Below are positions 22,669 to 33,129 of a DNA stretch of 64,000 bases, in pieces; the stretch's first letter is position 1, and each line of letters opens with the position of its first letter. The stretch is taken from assembly GCF_038502225.1 (NCBI RefSeq), contig NC_091303.1:24888682-24952681 (forward strand), read 5' to 3'. The translations under genes and the position numbers were made by a program. The DNA comes from Cherax quadricarinatus (taxonomy: Eukaryota > Arthropoda > Malacostraca > Decapoda > Parastacidae). Under the pieces are notes generated by a model. The model was not told the DNA's origin. It ran no database searches and worked only from the letters and a program-made list of their open reading frames with translations.

Positions 22669-22800
22669 TGTTTAATAAATGTATGAAAGAGGGAAAGGTA
22701 CCTAGGGATTGGCAGAGAGCATGCATAGTTCCTTTATATAAAGGGAAGGGGGACAAAAGATATTGTAAAAATTGTAGGGGAATAAGTTTACTGAATATGA
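22669..22800 (+). mobile_element. RTE RT fragment, plus orientation
   Basis: Reads LFNKCMKEGKVPRDWQRACI then VPLYKGKGDK, resembling the copy C subfamily. It lies in opposite orientation to copy C and after a (CATA)n run. Confidence 0.8.
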
Positions 22801-22810
22801 TAAATTAGAC

Positions 22811-23032
22811 ATAAGTGCAACTCTTGGGTATCTTTAATGAGGAAACATTTCGCCACACAGTGGCTTCATCAATCCATACAAAGGAGAATGATGAAGAACA
22901 GGAGGAGTTTGAAGTAATCAGTCCCTCAGCCTTGAGTCGATGTAATCAGTACATCAATCTTGAAAAGAATACAGCATATATGCGAAGAAGTGGATTATAT
23001 ACTGTAGGCAGGAGAGGTGCAGCAGTCATAGG
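22811..23032. repeat. Dispersed-repeat-like segment with GAAACATTTCG motif
   Basis: Begins CTTGGGTATCTTTAATGAGG, then AAACATTTCGCCACACAGTG. The wording resembles short repeats I associate with decapod DNA, but no second copy of this segment exists in the window, so repeat status is inferred. Confidence 0.35.
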
Positions 23033-23138
23033 TGGATTTCCATTATTTCTCATGGGGAAAATTAATTCGGCTAAAGGCTAAATCGGCTAAAGGCTAGCTC
23101 TCTGGAATGGATTAAAGGCGTTAGCCGAGGGTCCACTG
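23033..23138 (+). mobile_element. Tigger 3' end fragment
   Basis: Carries the 3' subterminal region TCTCATGGGGAAAATTAATT and the terminal TAGCCGAGGGTCCACTG followed by TA. The 5' part is absent. Compare the 3' end of the element at 57303-59638. Confidence 0.8.
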
Positions 23139-23303
23139 TATTTTAAGTCAATTTCTGTTGGGAAAATAAGGGTGATTTATGGCAACTTTTATACAGTACA
23201 TTTAAAATCATTAGCAAAAATGTGCACTCTAGAGATCTGTCATTAGTAAAGTGGTAGAGTATAGGTTCACTGTATATTTTATTTTAAATAGATGATTACT
23301 AAC

Positions 23304-23478
23304 TTTGTTGATGGCATCTAGGTTAGCATCAACCCAGTAGACATCATGGGAAAACATATCAATGGTGAGGTCACGTGGATTACTAATCCCTTGAGTCACA
23401 ATTGGTTTCCAGTTTGTACCATCAAGGAATGATCTGCCTATCATGGGGAACTGACCATAATCAAGCCAGTACAAGTAC
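23304..23478 (-). CDS. LRP2: LRP2/megalin-like receptor, exon: propeller blades 3-4
   Basis: 175 bp. The first base completes an Arg codon from the preceding exon, then 58 codons: [44 protein letters not shown]. Two YWTD-type blades are clear (YWLD, YWVD). Acceptor TTTTACCAG before 23478 and donor GTTAGT after 23304. Phase fits both neighbours (26593-26911 ends AG, 18443-18667 begins with a whole codon). Confidence 0.9.
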
Positions 23479-23624
23479 CTGGTAAAAGAAAGGAAAAAAT
23501 TTTTTAGAATTATATTATAAAAAAAGTCTTAATTTTCAAGGTTTACATTTCATGTGCATGTTTTACAACAATTAACTTTATAAAAGGTCATGAAATAAAT
23601 GACAACTAAAATATAGGTAGGCCC

Positions 23625-23934
23625 TGCTTTGCAGTGCTTTGTCCAATCGCTAGCGCACTCAGCTCACACACTGAGGTCCGGGGATCAAATCGCCTCCGGT
23701 ACGGCTGGAAAACATTAGGGACATGTTTCCATAAGACACCTGCTGTCCCTGTCCCTGTTCACCCATCAGTTCAAAATGGGTACCCGGGTGTTAGTCGAAT
23801 GGTGTGGGTCACATCCTGGGACAAAACTGACCTAATTTGCTCGAAATGCTCAGCATAACAAGCGCCTTTCTATATAGTAGTACATAATTGATGTCAGCTA
23901 GGCCTGCATACCATGTACTTGTAGTAAATAAAGA

Positions 23935-23970
<36 letters not shown>
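23625..23970 (+). mobile_element. tRNA-derived SINE with (ATT)n tail
   Basis: Head is a mutated tRNA-like segment (GCTAGCGCACTCAGCTCACA, then GGGGATCAAATC in the B-box position). Centre shares GGTACCCGGGTGTTAGTCGA with the SINE at 29551. The 3' part contains TTTGCTCGAAATGCTCAGCA, also in the LINE relic near 707, and ends in (ATT)n. Likely RNA polymerase III transcribed originally (family knowledge). Confidence 0.75.
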
Positions 23971-24061
23971 AGCAGTTTTCAATTATACCCATTCTTTATT
24001 TATTCAGGGTTCCTAAAATAAATATATTCACCACTCACTATAAGCTAAATACTAAAATATT

Positions 24062-25006
24062 TTAACCCTCTGAGGGTCCAAGCTGTAGATCTACGTTATG
24101 AGCTCAGTTCACTCAGATAATTAAGCCGTGAGTGGTAAATTTGGGCCTAGATATGAGAGAGTACATCTATGTGGTAAGTGTACACCATATAAAACAAATC
24201 CTGCAGTACACAGTGCATAATGCGAAAAAAATGCAACTGTGTTTTCTGGATTAAAACACCGACTTTGCGGTGTACTTTCATGTGGTTTTTACAGTTGTAT
24301 TCACGGTTTCTTGGTCTCATTTGATAGAATGGAAGATATATTACAGAAACAGAGATGATTTTGATTGATTTTAGTATTGAAAATAGCTTGAAATTGAGCT
24401 CAAATTAGCGGAAATGTTCAGCTTTTGCCAATGTTCATGAGTAAACAAATGAGGTCACGCATCCAATACACATCAATTGGCAGGTCTAATATACGTTCAT
24501 GAATGTGCTGATATTATTTATACATTATTACGATATTACATAACTGCATAATAGTAAATCTTCTATTTTTTGGTGTGAATAAAAATTCTTTATGTAAATA
24601 AAAAATCAAAATGGAATTCATCTGTAAAGCCTGGAAATATAACTAATAAACAGACGAAATGTTATTTTAGTGCCAGGAATGCCTGCACTGTTTATTCTGG
24701 ACCCTATTTTGAAATTGGAATATTTTGAACTTGGTGTGAAATTGGCCAAATTACCAATTTCTGATCACTTTATTGGGTAGTTTCTTGTGCTCAGTCAATA
24801 AAATAGAAGTAATAGTAGCAAAATAGCTAAGAATTTGGTAGACTGAAATAATGTAACTGGCCTAAAATAGGAGTCAAATTGGGCAAAATTGCCAATGTGT
24901 AAATATCGCTGACACAAATTCGCAGTAGTGTAATTTCGTCAATTTTCCATCAAATTTCATACTTTTTGTTTTTTTTTTTTAAATTCTTGGACCCTCAAAG
25001 GGTTAA
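24062..25006. mobile_element. TTAA-type non-autonomous element, AGGGTCC subfamily
   Basis: Flanked by TTAA on both sides. Ends are CCCTCTGAGGGTCCAAG and CTTGGACCCTCAAAGGG, a near-perfect inverted pair. A GTAGATCTAC palindrome lies just inside the left end. Shares the ~900-bp core with the other TTAA elements. No coding capacity. Confidence 0.88.
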
Positions 25007-25023
25007 GGTCAATAATGTTTTAT

Positions 25024-25885
25024 TTTTTCTTTTATTAACACAATGGCCATTTCTCACCAAGGCAAGGTGGCTCGAAAAAGAAAAACTTTCATCATCATTC
25101 ACACCATCACTGTCTTGCCAGAGGCATGCTTACACTACAGTTACAAAACGGCAGTATTAACACCCCTCTTTCAGAGTGCAGGCACTGTACTTCCCATCTC
25201 CAGGACTCACATCCTGCCTGCTAGTTTCCTTAAATCTGTTCTTAAATGTTACCTTCCTCACACTCCAACGGCATGTCAAGTCCTAAAAACCATTTGTCTC
25301 CATTCGCTCCTAACACACTCATGCATGCCTGCTGATAGTCCAAGCCCCTTGCATACAAAACCTCCTTTAAACTTCCCTTTACCACCTCCTAGTCCGACCC
25401 CTACCCCGTTTTCCCTCCACCACAGATTTATACACTATCGAAATTCATTTTGTTCCTTCCTCTCTTAAATGTTCAAACCACCTCAATAACCCCTCCTCAG
25501 CCTTCTGGATAATAGTTTTGATAATCCCGCACTTCCTCTTAATCTCCAAACTACAGATTCTCTGCATTATATTCACACCACACACTGCCCTCAGACATGA
25601 CATCTCCACTGCCTCCAGCCTTCTCCTTATTGCAACATTCACCACCCATGCTTCACACCCATATAAGAACATTGGTATAACTATACTCTCAAACATTCCC
25701 CTCTTTGCTTCCATGGATCAAGTTCTTTGTCTCCTCAATGCACCACTCACCTTTTTCCCCTTGTCAATTCTATGATTCACCTCATCTTTCATAGACCCAT
25801 CTGCTGACACGTTCACTCTCAAATATCTGAAAACATTCAACTCCTCCATTCACTCTCCCTCCAATCTGATATCCAATCTTTCGTG
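25024..25885 (-). mobile_element. RTE 3' fragment, decayed
   Basis: 3' UTR with stem-loop (plus strand TCACCAAGGCAAGGTGGCTC) and the C-terminal coding part: YGCEAWVVNVAIRRRLEAVE and RAEEGLLRWF-like text on the minus strand, with stops and shifts. 5' truncated near 25885. Confidence 0.85.
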
Positions 25886-26321
25886 TACTGTATATGCATT
25901 TTTAAGGCCTAGCTCTATTGCTCACTAGATATATGATGGTGTAAACATGTTATCAGTCTTTTATATGCATTTGAAAGTGAAAAAAGGCTGTGTTTCACTT
26001 AACAGTGATTTCACTTTACAGCAGTAGCCAGGAACCTAACCTGTAGTACAAGCGGGGCCCTCCTGTACTGAATACTGTTGATATGTAATGAGAGAACCAT
26101 TCATCACCTTTGTAAAATACAAGAGCAGAATACAAACACTTCTAAGTTACACATGAAAGAGTCAACTGTTCATATCACAATCTCACAGAACTGTTTACAA
26201 TATTACATAGTTATCACCATGATCCATTTGCTGGTTTTTCTTCAACTTACACATTACATATAAATGTGGATCAGGAAAACTACACAATAAACTTTAATAA
26301 AATCTAATTTACTAAACTATA
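25886..26321. other. Intron sequence, one Tigger-like stretch
   Basis: Around 25990-26065 the text GTTTCACTTAACAGTGATTT resembles subterminal parts of TA-flanked DNA elements, but ends are not recognisable. Otherwise nothing seen. Confidence 0.3.
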
Positions 26322-26366
26322 TTTCTACTGCAGCCTCGGTGGGATATGGCCAGTTTGTTGAAAGAA
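26322..26366 (+). mobile_element. Minimal RTE tail fragment
   Basis: GCCTCGGTGGGATATGGCC followed by GTTTGTTGAAAGAAG is the extreme 3' end of the short RTE derivatives in plus orientation. Confidence 0.6.
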
Positions 26367-26592
26367 GATTTCTATTGCAATCTACATTTATTAGAAGTAA
26401 ATGAACAACCAAATGAAATAATGATAATATGGAAACCTTATGTGAAATGCCATGTGTAATTTAGATAGTTCAATTAGACCTAGCAGTCCACGTCTGCTCC
26501 ATCCTCTTTCCATGCCTAAACAAAAGACCTGAGACCACCTTTACAAAAAAAAAAAAAAAAAAAATATACTAATATTTAATGTAATTTCTTAC

Positions 26593-26911
26593 CTCTTAAT
26601 TGGATTAACTGCCAGTTCTCTAGGTGAGTCCTTTGTTAAACTCTTCAAAACCATCCTGTTGGTTCCATCCAGCCAAGACACTTCAACATAAGTTTCATGA
26701 GGGAACACATTAGTGAAATACATGTTGTTTGCAATCCAATCAATAGCTATGCCACGGATTCCGTTAGCGCCAATACCATCTGTGACAACACCTTCGTAAT
26801 CAGAACCATTGGGTCTTGATCGGTAAATGCCATTGGAACCTCCTTGATTGAACTCAATCCAATAAATGTAGTTTTTGGAATAGTGATAATCTATGTGAAG
26901 AACATTGTGAC
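26593..26911 (-). CDS. LRP2: LRP2/megalin-like receptor, exon: propeller blades 1-2
   Basis: 319 bp: two bases complete a Gly codon from the EGF exon, then 105 codons and two bases of the next Arg codon. Reads [40 protein letters not shown] and [12 protein letters not shown]. Blade 1 has YIYWIE and blade 2 NMYFTN in the YWTD position; G-I-RGIAIDW is characteristic of LRP1/LRP2 propellers. Acceptor TTTTTTCCAG before 26911, donor GTAAGA after 26593. Confidence 0.9.
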
Positions 26912-26944
26912 CTGGAAAAAATAAAACCTTTAAAATACAAATAA

Positions 26945-27042
26945 GTAAGTAAGTTTTCAGGTATACACAAATACAGTTACATAGATTATCATACATAGCA
27001 GCACATGTGTAGAGAACCTAGGATAACCCAAAAAAAGTCAGA
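26945..27042. repeat. Dispersed repeat X
   Basis: AAGTAAGTAAGTTTTCAGGT through CACATGTGTAGAGAACCTAG to AAAAAGTCAGACA. A close copy in the same orientation interrupts the piggyBac gene at 62780-62895. Probably a LINE or SINE 3' end in reverse orientation; class not determined. Confidence 0.65.
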
Positions 27043-27290
27043 CATAAGAACATAAGAAAGAAGGAACACTGCTGCAGGCCTACTGGCCCATGCAAGGCAG
27101 GTCCAAGTCACCTCCCGGCTTAAACCAATGACATACCTAGTCACGTCAGGCCACATCCATTTAAGGAAGGAGCACGGCATCAGACCTGTTTGCACAAGCT
27201 AGTCAGGTCCAACTCACACCCACCCACACCCACTCATGTATTTATCCAACCTATTTTTAAAGAGATCGTTAACCTTGGAGGATGAAGTGC
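27043..27290 (-). mobile_element. CR1-type LINE family B, 3' end
   Basis: Plus strand starts AAGAACATAAGAAAGAAGGA, the reverse of the tail at 11190-11215, and continues through the matching UTR to the codons of the SFKNRLDKYM segment (ACTCATGTATTTATCCAACC). Confidence 0.8.
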
Positions 27291-27399
27291 CAGCCGGAGG
27301 GAGAACGTCTACTTCAGCCAACTAAGTCACCTGGTGAGCCACACTTCTCAACTTATGGTCCACCTGGTGAGAGACAAAAACCACTCAACATGGTGTAAC

Positions 27400-28020
27400 T
27401 CGACAACAGTATCCAGAGAGACACCACCCAGAGCGACACCAGTTGCAACGTCAGCAGGGAGTAAAGGGCAAGCCTGTCGTCTGCTTCCTCTGCAACAAAG
27501 TAGGTCACATCCGTTCCAACTGCCCCCACAAACCCCGACCTATTGGGAAAATCTATAATATCCCTAGTAACATGTCCCTGAAAGAAGTAGAGAAAGGGAT
27601 GGCCCCTTATTACTGTCAGAGTCTTATTTCCCTTCAGGAAAACTCCAAAACAACTCAAGTCAAAACCTTTAGAGATACTGGAGCATATTGCTCACTTATA
27701 AGAGAGGGAATATTACCCCTTTCAAAGAACACCTCCTTAAACTCATCTGTTTTGCTGGAAGCATTCGGAGGAGCTATATATTCTGTCCCCTTGCATAGAA
27801 TTTATGTACAGTGCAAATATTACACTGGATACTTGATTGTGGGTGTATCCGAGGGATTCCCCATGAAAGATGCCATGTTATTACTGGGTAATAACATTAC
27901 CACTGTTAGTGTATGTCCTGAACCCATAATGATTAATTCTTCTCCGGTGTTGGCCATAACTCTGGCAACATCCCAAGGGTTGATGATCTTTGCTCATGCC
28001 AGGCTGTTGAAAAGAGAGAT
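27400..28020 (+). pseudogene. Gypsy-like gag zinc knuckle and protease remnant
   Basis: Reads CFLCNKVGHIRSNCP, a CCHC zinc knuckle (C-x2-C-x4-H-x4-C), then after a linker TFRDTGAYCSLI, the DTGA active site of a retropepsin. Both are expected in that order between gag and RT of a gypsy-like LTR element. The gag part needed upstream is present but in the opposite orientation at 28020-28921. No RT or integrase is present. The frame at 27443-28033 is otherwise clean. Confidence 0.75.
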
Positions 28021-28921
28021 GGGACCACTCTGACAAGGAGCGGTTAGTTTCAAAGGTATCAGCCAACCTGGCTGCCTCCAATGCAGTGGTTAAGTCATGA
28101 TCCTGCAGAAAAACTCGAACCTCTGGTCCCACAGACTCCAGCAGGTTGTCAGCCAGAATAAGCTGCACAAGATCATCGAAGGCAGCAACACCACTTGCTT
28201 TATACCAGCTGCTAAAAGCTTTAGTCTGCTGTCGCACAAAATCAACCAGGGATTGACCAAGCTGTCATCTGCCTAACTTGAAGTTTTTCCTATACGTAGC
28301 TGGGATACATGTATATGTTCTCAAAACTGTGGTCTTCACCACTTTATAATCAGAAAAATCAGTGTCATTTAACACTGACGTAAATTCCTGTGCCTTACCA
28401 AACAATGCTGTGTGAACCAACGATGCCCAATGCTGTTCTGGCCACCTCAAGGCTCGAGCCTGATTTTCGAAAGCTTCGAAAAATTGTTCTGGTTCGGCCT
28501 CATTGAAGCAGGGAACAAGCTGTACTGCTTTCTGTAAACTAAAGTCATTTACAAGTTGCGAAAACTGCCTTCTTTCTTTTTCCCTATCAAACTCTTCCTT
28601 GGCAAATGCCCTCTGCTCCCTAGTCTGCTCAAGATTGATTTTTGCCAGCTCAAGTGCCAACGCCGCTGATTCACCTTGAGACAACCCTGCTGCACCAGAC
28701 TGACGATTTTGCTCCATTGATGTATCATCTTCCTCCTGCGAGAACATCGGAGTTTTATTCCTGGCTCCCGTAGAGGGAGGAGTCTGATGTGCCATCTCCT
28801 CTTCCCAAAGCTTGTCGGTGATCAGTGAACGCAGTTGCGCAGCTGTGAGAGTGCGTTCGTAATCAATGCCAATGGAACGAGCAATTTGCCAACAACGCTG
28901 TAGGGACAATTTAGGCAAATT
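28020..28921 (-). pseudogene. Gypsy-like gag, minus strand, one nonsense codon
   Basis: About 300 codons from MPKLSLQRCWQIARSIG. A charged coiled-coil-like segment follows (LAKINLEQTREQRAFAKEEF), then a capsid-like part (LVPCFNEAEPEQFFEAFENQ) and KASGVAAFDDLVQLILADNL. The capsid part resembles gag proteins with a SCAN-like fold (family knowledge). An in-frame TGA at 28265-28267 splits it. The frame then runs into the inverted zinc-knuckle segment near 28020, where homology to a sensible gag ends. Confidence 0.7.
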
Positions 28922-29450
28922 AAATTAAGTATATGCCGACACCAGACGTCTGACTCATCTAGGTGGCATACCCCAATGTATAATTTATTTGCTATGCACA
29001 GTACAATTGCAGAATACCCCAACGTAACATGTTATTTGCAAAACATGCTTAGCTATGCACAGTACGATTGCAAAATATGCACATACGCTTGCAAGGTGGA
29101 TACACAATAGCAAAGCTGACTGCAAAATCTTCACACAAGATTGACCGTAGTGAAGCGAGCACACAGAACAAGCTAGTAGCGAGCTGTTGAACGATCATAC
29201 AATAGCAAGGCTGACCATAGCAAGGCAATTGACACGCAAAGTTTGTAAAGCGCTGTCAAAGCTAATGCAATGCCAGACAGCAAGCTACACAATATTCCTG
29301 CTTCCAGCGTCACCCTAGGCTCAACCCATGCTCTAAGTCCAGCTCCAGCTCTCGGACAGGCTACCCACATTACAACCCAGGAGTCCTAAAGGCCTGTTAT
29401 CCTGGGTGTAAAGGGAGCAAAATAAACACAGCAGAAAAACTTTTGACTTA
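28922..29450 (-). other. Possible leader/LTR remnant of the gypsy-like element
   Basis: Lies upstream of the gag start in its orientation, where leader and LTR would be expected. It shows internal short repeats (GCACAGTACRATTGCA at about 28996 and 29056, and several CAATAGCAAGGCTGACC-like phrases). No LTR pair or primer-binding site was found, so this is positional inference. Confidence 0.3.
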
Positions 29451-29550
29451 TATTATCCTTCACCAGTTTAGAACAGAAGCATGTACACTATATACACTAT
29501 GTACAACAATAGGTATTAGTGCACTCCACAGTAAGGAAGGCCCAGTGGCC

Positions 29551-29862
29551 TGGATGTGGCCCGTTGGCCTGGTGGCTAAAGCTCCCGCTTCACACACGGA
29601 GGGCCCGGGTTCGATTCCCGGCGGGTGGAAACATTTCGACACGTTTCCTTACACCTGTTGTCCTGTTCACCTAGCAGCAAATAGGTACCTGGGTGTTAGT
29701 CGACTGGTGTGGGTCGCATCCTGGGGGACAAGATTAAGGACCCCAATGGAAATAAGTTAGACAGTCCTCGATGACGCACTGACTTTCTTGGGTTATCCTG
29801 GGTGGCTAACCCTCCGGGGTTAAAAATCCGAACGAAATCTTATCTTATCTTATCTTATCTGA
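29551..29862 (+). mobile_element. tRNA-derived SINE, complete
   Basis: tRNA-like head at about 29558-29629 with A-box-like TGGCCTGGTGG and a perfect B box GGTTCGATTCC. A central domain follows (AATAGGTACCTGGGTGTTAG, GGTGTGGGTCGCATCCTGGG), then a 3' part ending CTCCGGGGTTAAAAATCCG and a (TCTTA)n tail. The head contains CTTCACACACGG in the anticodon position, so a Val-like source is possible but not certain. Confidence 0.88.
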
Positions 29863-30115
29863 ATAGAGACCACTAGAGAGCAGACCGTGCTTCAACCAGC
29901 TCTAGAATGGGAATGACAAGGGCAGACAGGCGAGTGGTACCCACATCACCTCTGCGATTGCCAAAACCATCTTCTCATTGGCTGGAACCTGGGTACTGAT
30001 TGAACGACGGGGCCCCATCGTCAACCCTCAGTCCCTGGTTCGCTGGTTGGGGGAGATAGCCTGTAAATGAGGGTGTGTACATGCGCCGAATAAAGGTTAC
30101 GTACTCTTTGCATGC
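29863..30115. other. Unassigned segment with AATAAA; possible LTR piece
   Basis: GC-richer than its surroundings and contains CGAATAAAGGTTACG near 30089. It could be part of an LTR or of a 3' UTR of an unrecognised element. No partner copy in the window. Confidence 0.25.
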
Positions 30116-30660
30116 CACAACTACACATCTTCGCTTCTATGACAGTACTCGGGAGCTTGTTCCACTCGTCCACAACTCTACAGTGGACCCCCGCATAACG
30201 ATTTTAATCCGTGCAAGAGGGCTCATTGTTATGCGAAATAATCGGTATGCAAATGAATTTTCCCCATAAGAAATAATGGAAATCAAATTAATCCGTGCAA
30301 GACACCCAAAAGTATGAAAAAAAAATTTTTTACCACATGAAATATACATTTTCCTACACACAAAGAGAAGGATACATGCACAATAGTAGAGTAGTACATG
30401 CACAGTATATATTGTGCATGTACTAGTCTACTAAATGAAGAATAAATGACACTTACCTTTATTGAAGATGCAGCAATGACTGATGAGACACTGTGTCCTG
30501 GGAGTGCCTTTTCCTCCTGAGTACTGTAGGTCCTGTTTGGCATTTTCTTCCAGAACAGGCCTTATCACACTGTGTATGCCACTACGATTCTTAAATCTCT
30601 CAAACCAACCTTTGCTGGCTTTAAATTCACCAATATGAGCACTAGTTCCAGGCATTTTTC

Positions 30661-30800
30661 CCTGTTCACCTGGGTGTTAGTCGACTGGTGTGGGTTGCAT
30701 CCTGGGAGACAAGATTAAGGACCCCAATGGAAATAAGTTAGACAGTCTTCGATGACACTGACTTTTTTGGGTTATCCTGGGTGGCAAATCCTCTGGGGTT
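30661..30800 (+). mobile_element. SINE 3' fragment inside the Tigger
   Basis: CACCTGGGTGTTAGTCGACT to CTCTGGGGTTAA, the central and 3' parts of the SINE at 29551 without the tRNA head. Confidence 0.85.
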
Positions 30801-30837
30801 AATTGTTTCTTGGTATTCTCAATAAGCCACACCAACA

Positions 30838-31443
30838 ACGGTGCTACAGCAGCAGCAGCAGCAGCAGCAGCTGACAGTGCTACAGCAGCAGCAGACGATG
30901 CTACAGCAGCAGCAGACGATGCTACAGCAGCAACAGACGATGTTACAGCAGCAGCAGACGATGCTACAGCAGCAGCAGCAGCAGACGATGCTACAGCAGC
31001 AGCAGACGATGCTACAGCAGCAGCAGACGATGCTACAGCAGCAGCAGACGATGCTACAGCAGCAACAGACGATGTTACAGCAGCAGCAGACGATGCTACA
31101 GCAGCAGCAGCAGCAGACGATGCTACAGCAGCAGCAGACGATGCTACAGCAGCAACAGACGATGTTACAGCAGCAGCAGACGATGCTACAGCAGCAGCAG
31201 CAGCAGACAATGCTACAGCAGCAGCAGACGATGCTACAGCAGCAACAGACGATGTTACAGCAGCAGCAGACGATGCTACAGCAGCAGCAGACGATGCTAC
31301 AGCAGCAGCAGACAATGCTACAGCAGCAGCAGACGATGCTACAGCAGCAGCAGACGATGCTACAGCAGCAGCAGACGATGCTACAGCAGCAGCAGACGAT
31401 GCTACAGCAGCAGCAGATGATGCTACAGCAGCAGCAGCAGCTG
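30838..31443. repeat. 21-bp minisatellite (GATGCTACAGCAGCAGCAGAC)n with CAG length variants
   Basis: About 27 units; some carry two extra CAG codons (27 bp). The unit has no stop in several frames, giving Met-Leu-Gln4-Thr repeats on plus, Ala/Asp repeats in another plus frame and Ser-Ser-Ala3-Val-Ala repeats on minus. It sits exactly where the Tigger transposase linker between the two helix-turn-helix motifs should be. Confidence 0.93.
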
Positions 31444-32214
31444 TACCACCAATAGTAGCGATGGTTGATTGGGGTTTATTATACAACCTGGCCAGCTCGG
31501 AGACACGCACTCCACTTTCATACTTATCAATGATCTTTTTCTTCATCTCTATTGTAATTCTCACCCTTATTGCTGTAGGGTTGGCACTAGAAGCTTTCTT
31601 GTGGCCCATGGTCACTTATTTTCCAGAAAAAGCACCGAAAACACTGTAATAATACGAAATATTCCGATTGTATGCTTGGATGTTACCGCGGAGGCTGGCT
31701 GGTAAACAATGCCACTGGCGGCACATGTGAGGCTGGCTGAGGGCGCACATTGGACGCGTCTCGGACGAAAATCGGTGAGCGGGTTTTTAAGCGGTATGCG
31801 AGGCAAAATTTTTGCGATTAAAGCAAGCGGTATGCGGATTAATCGTTATGTGATGCCAACGGTATGTGGGGGTCCACTGTATTACCAAACTAGTGCTTTC
31901 CTATATCCTTCCTGATTCTGAATTTTTACAGCTTAAATCTGTCTGTCTTGCTAAATATTTTTAGCATGCTATTTACATTCCCTTTATTTATTCCTGTTGT
32001 TGATTTATACACTTCAATCAAATCCCCCTAAGTCTATGCCTTCCTAGAGAGTGAAGATTCAGGGCCCTCAGTCTGTCCTATAGGGAAGATTTCTGATACA
32101 TGGGATCAACTTTGTCATCCTCTTTTGTATGTTTTCCAGTGCATTTATATCCATTCTATAATACGGTGATCAAAACTATGCAGCATAATCTAAATGAGGC
32201 CTAACCAAGGATAT

Positions 32215-32504
32215 TTAACCCTTAAACGGTCCAAACGTATATATACGTTCACTCGCGTAGTGCCCCAAATTTTTTGAGAAAAAAAAATCTTTTTTTTTTT
32301 TAAAGGAAAAAAGAGCATATGGTACCCAGGCATCCCCAATTATTTTAATATGGCACACAGTGAGTGAACACATCCATTCTCTCATGTCTAGGTGACTCAG
32401 GCTTATAGTGGCAATGTTGAATGAATGACAAAGAAAACGTATATACACGTTTGGGGCACTACGCGCGTGAACGTATATATACGTTTGGACCGTTTAAGGG
32501 TTAA
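32215..32504. mobile_element. 290-bp TTAA MITE, AAACGGTCC subfamily
   Basis: TTAA on both sides; ends CCCTTAAACGGTCCAAACG and CGTTTGGACCGTTTAAGGG are inverted copies. A perfect CGTATATATACG palindrome lies just inside each end. No coding capacity. Inserted in the CR1 element. Confidence 0.92.
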
Positions 32505-33129
32505 AGTTGAAGAACAATCTGAGGACTCCTATTTATGTCCCTTGATGTGAAGCCAAGGATTCTGTTTGCTTTATTGCGAACACTTATGCACTGTTGTCTT
32601 GGTTTTAGATTATTGCTAACCAGAACTCCTAAATCCCTTTTGCAATCAGTAATATTAAGATTTACATTATTTAGTTTATTAGTGGCATGGCAATTTTCTC
32701 GTCCAATATTTAGAACTTTGCTTCAGTCTATTCAAATCTTCCTGGAGTGCTCTAATGTCCTCATTAGAATGAATTAGGCGACCTATTTTGGTGCCATCAG
32801 CAAACTTGCTTATGTCATTATTTATTCCCTCATCAATATCGTTTATATAAATTGTGAACAAAGGGTCCAACACTGACCCCTGTGGAACACCACTCATAAT
32901 GTGCCTCCACTTTGATTTCTCCCCAATGACAAAAACTCTCTGCTTTCTGTCTGTCAACCATGCCTCTACCCAGGAAAAAATTTCTCCTCCTATTCCATGT
33001 GCCTTAATTTTCCTCAGTAGCCTCTGATGTAGAACTCTGTCAAACACCTTACTGAAGTCCATATACATAATATCATATTCATTACCATGATCTACCTCCT
33101 CAAATACCTTAGTGAAAAAGTTAGTAAAA

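Larger units (their letters stand above)
30181..31879 (-). mobile_element. Tigger/pogo element, internally deleted, carrying a minisatellite
   Basis: Ends CAGTGGACCCCCGCATAACG and GTGGGGGTCCACTG, flanked by TA (30179-30180, 31880-31881). The transposase start survives on the minus strand (MGHKKASSANPTA, RVSELARLYNKPQSTIATI, the first helix-turn-helix). A 21-bp minisatellite replaces the linker. The second helix-turn-helix is broken (LLVWLIENTKKQ, FKASKGWFERFKNRSGIHSV) by a SINE piece, and most of the catalytic domain is deleted. Non-functional. Confidence 0.9.
30116..33129 (-). mobile_element. CR1-type LINE family B, split by a Tigger and a TTAA MITE
   Basis: The minus-strand translation of 32700-33129 gives RT motifs: YDIMYMDFSKVFDR, GGEIFSWVEAWL, MSGVPQGSVLDPL and DISKFADGTKIG. 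The FADD box reads FADG, a loss of a catalytic Asp. The C-terminal part runs through 31882-32700 and resumes at 30116-30178 (WTSGTSSRVLS against VDEWNKLPS). Insertions are the Tigger at 30181-31879 and the MITE at 32215-32504. Dead copy. Confidence 0.8.

Noticed and set aside
22438..22800. Twin-priming inversion of copy C
   Set aside because: The inverted RT piece duplicates sequence still present in the main copy, whereas twin priming would place upstream sequence there.
29558..29629. Functional tRNA gene
   Set aside because: Has a perfect B box, but the anticodon arm is irregular and it is followed directly by the SINE centre and tail; it is the head of a SINE.
30841..31455. Long glutamine-rich frame, and alanine-rich frames on both strands
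   Set aside because: Translation of a 21-bp minisatellite inside a Tigger element; no independent gene signal.
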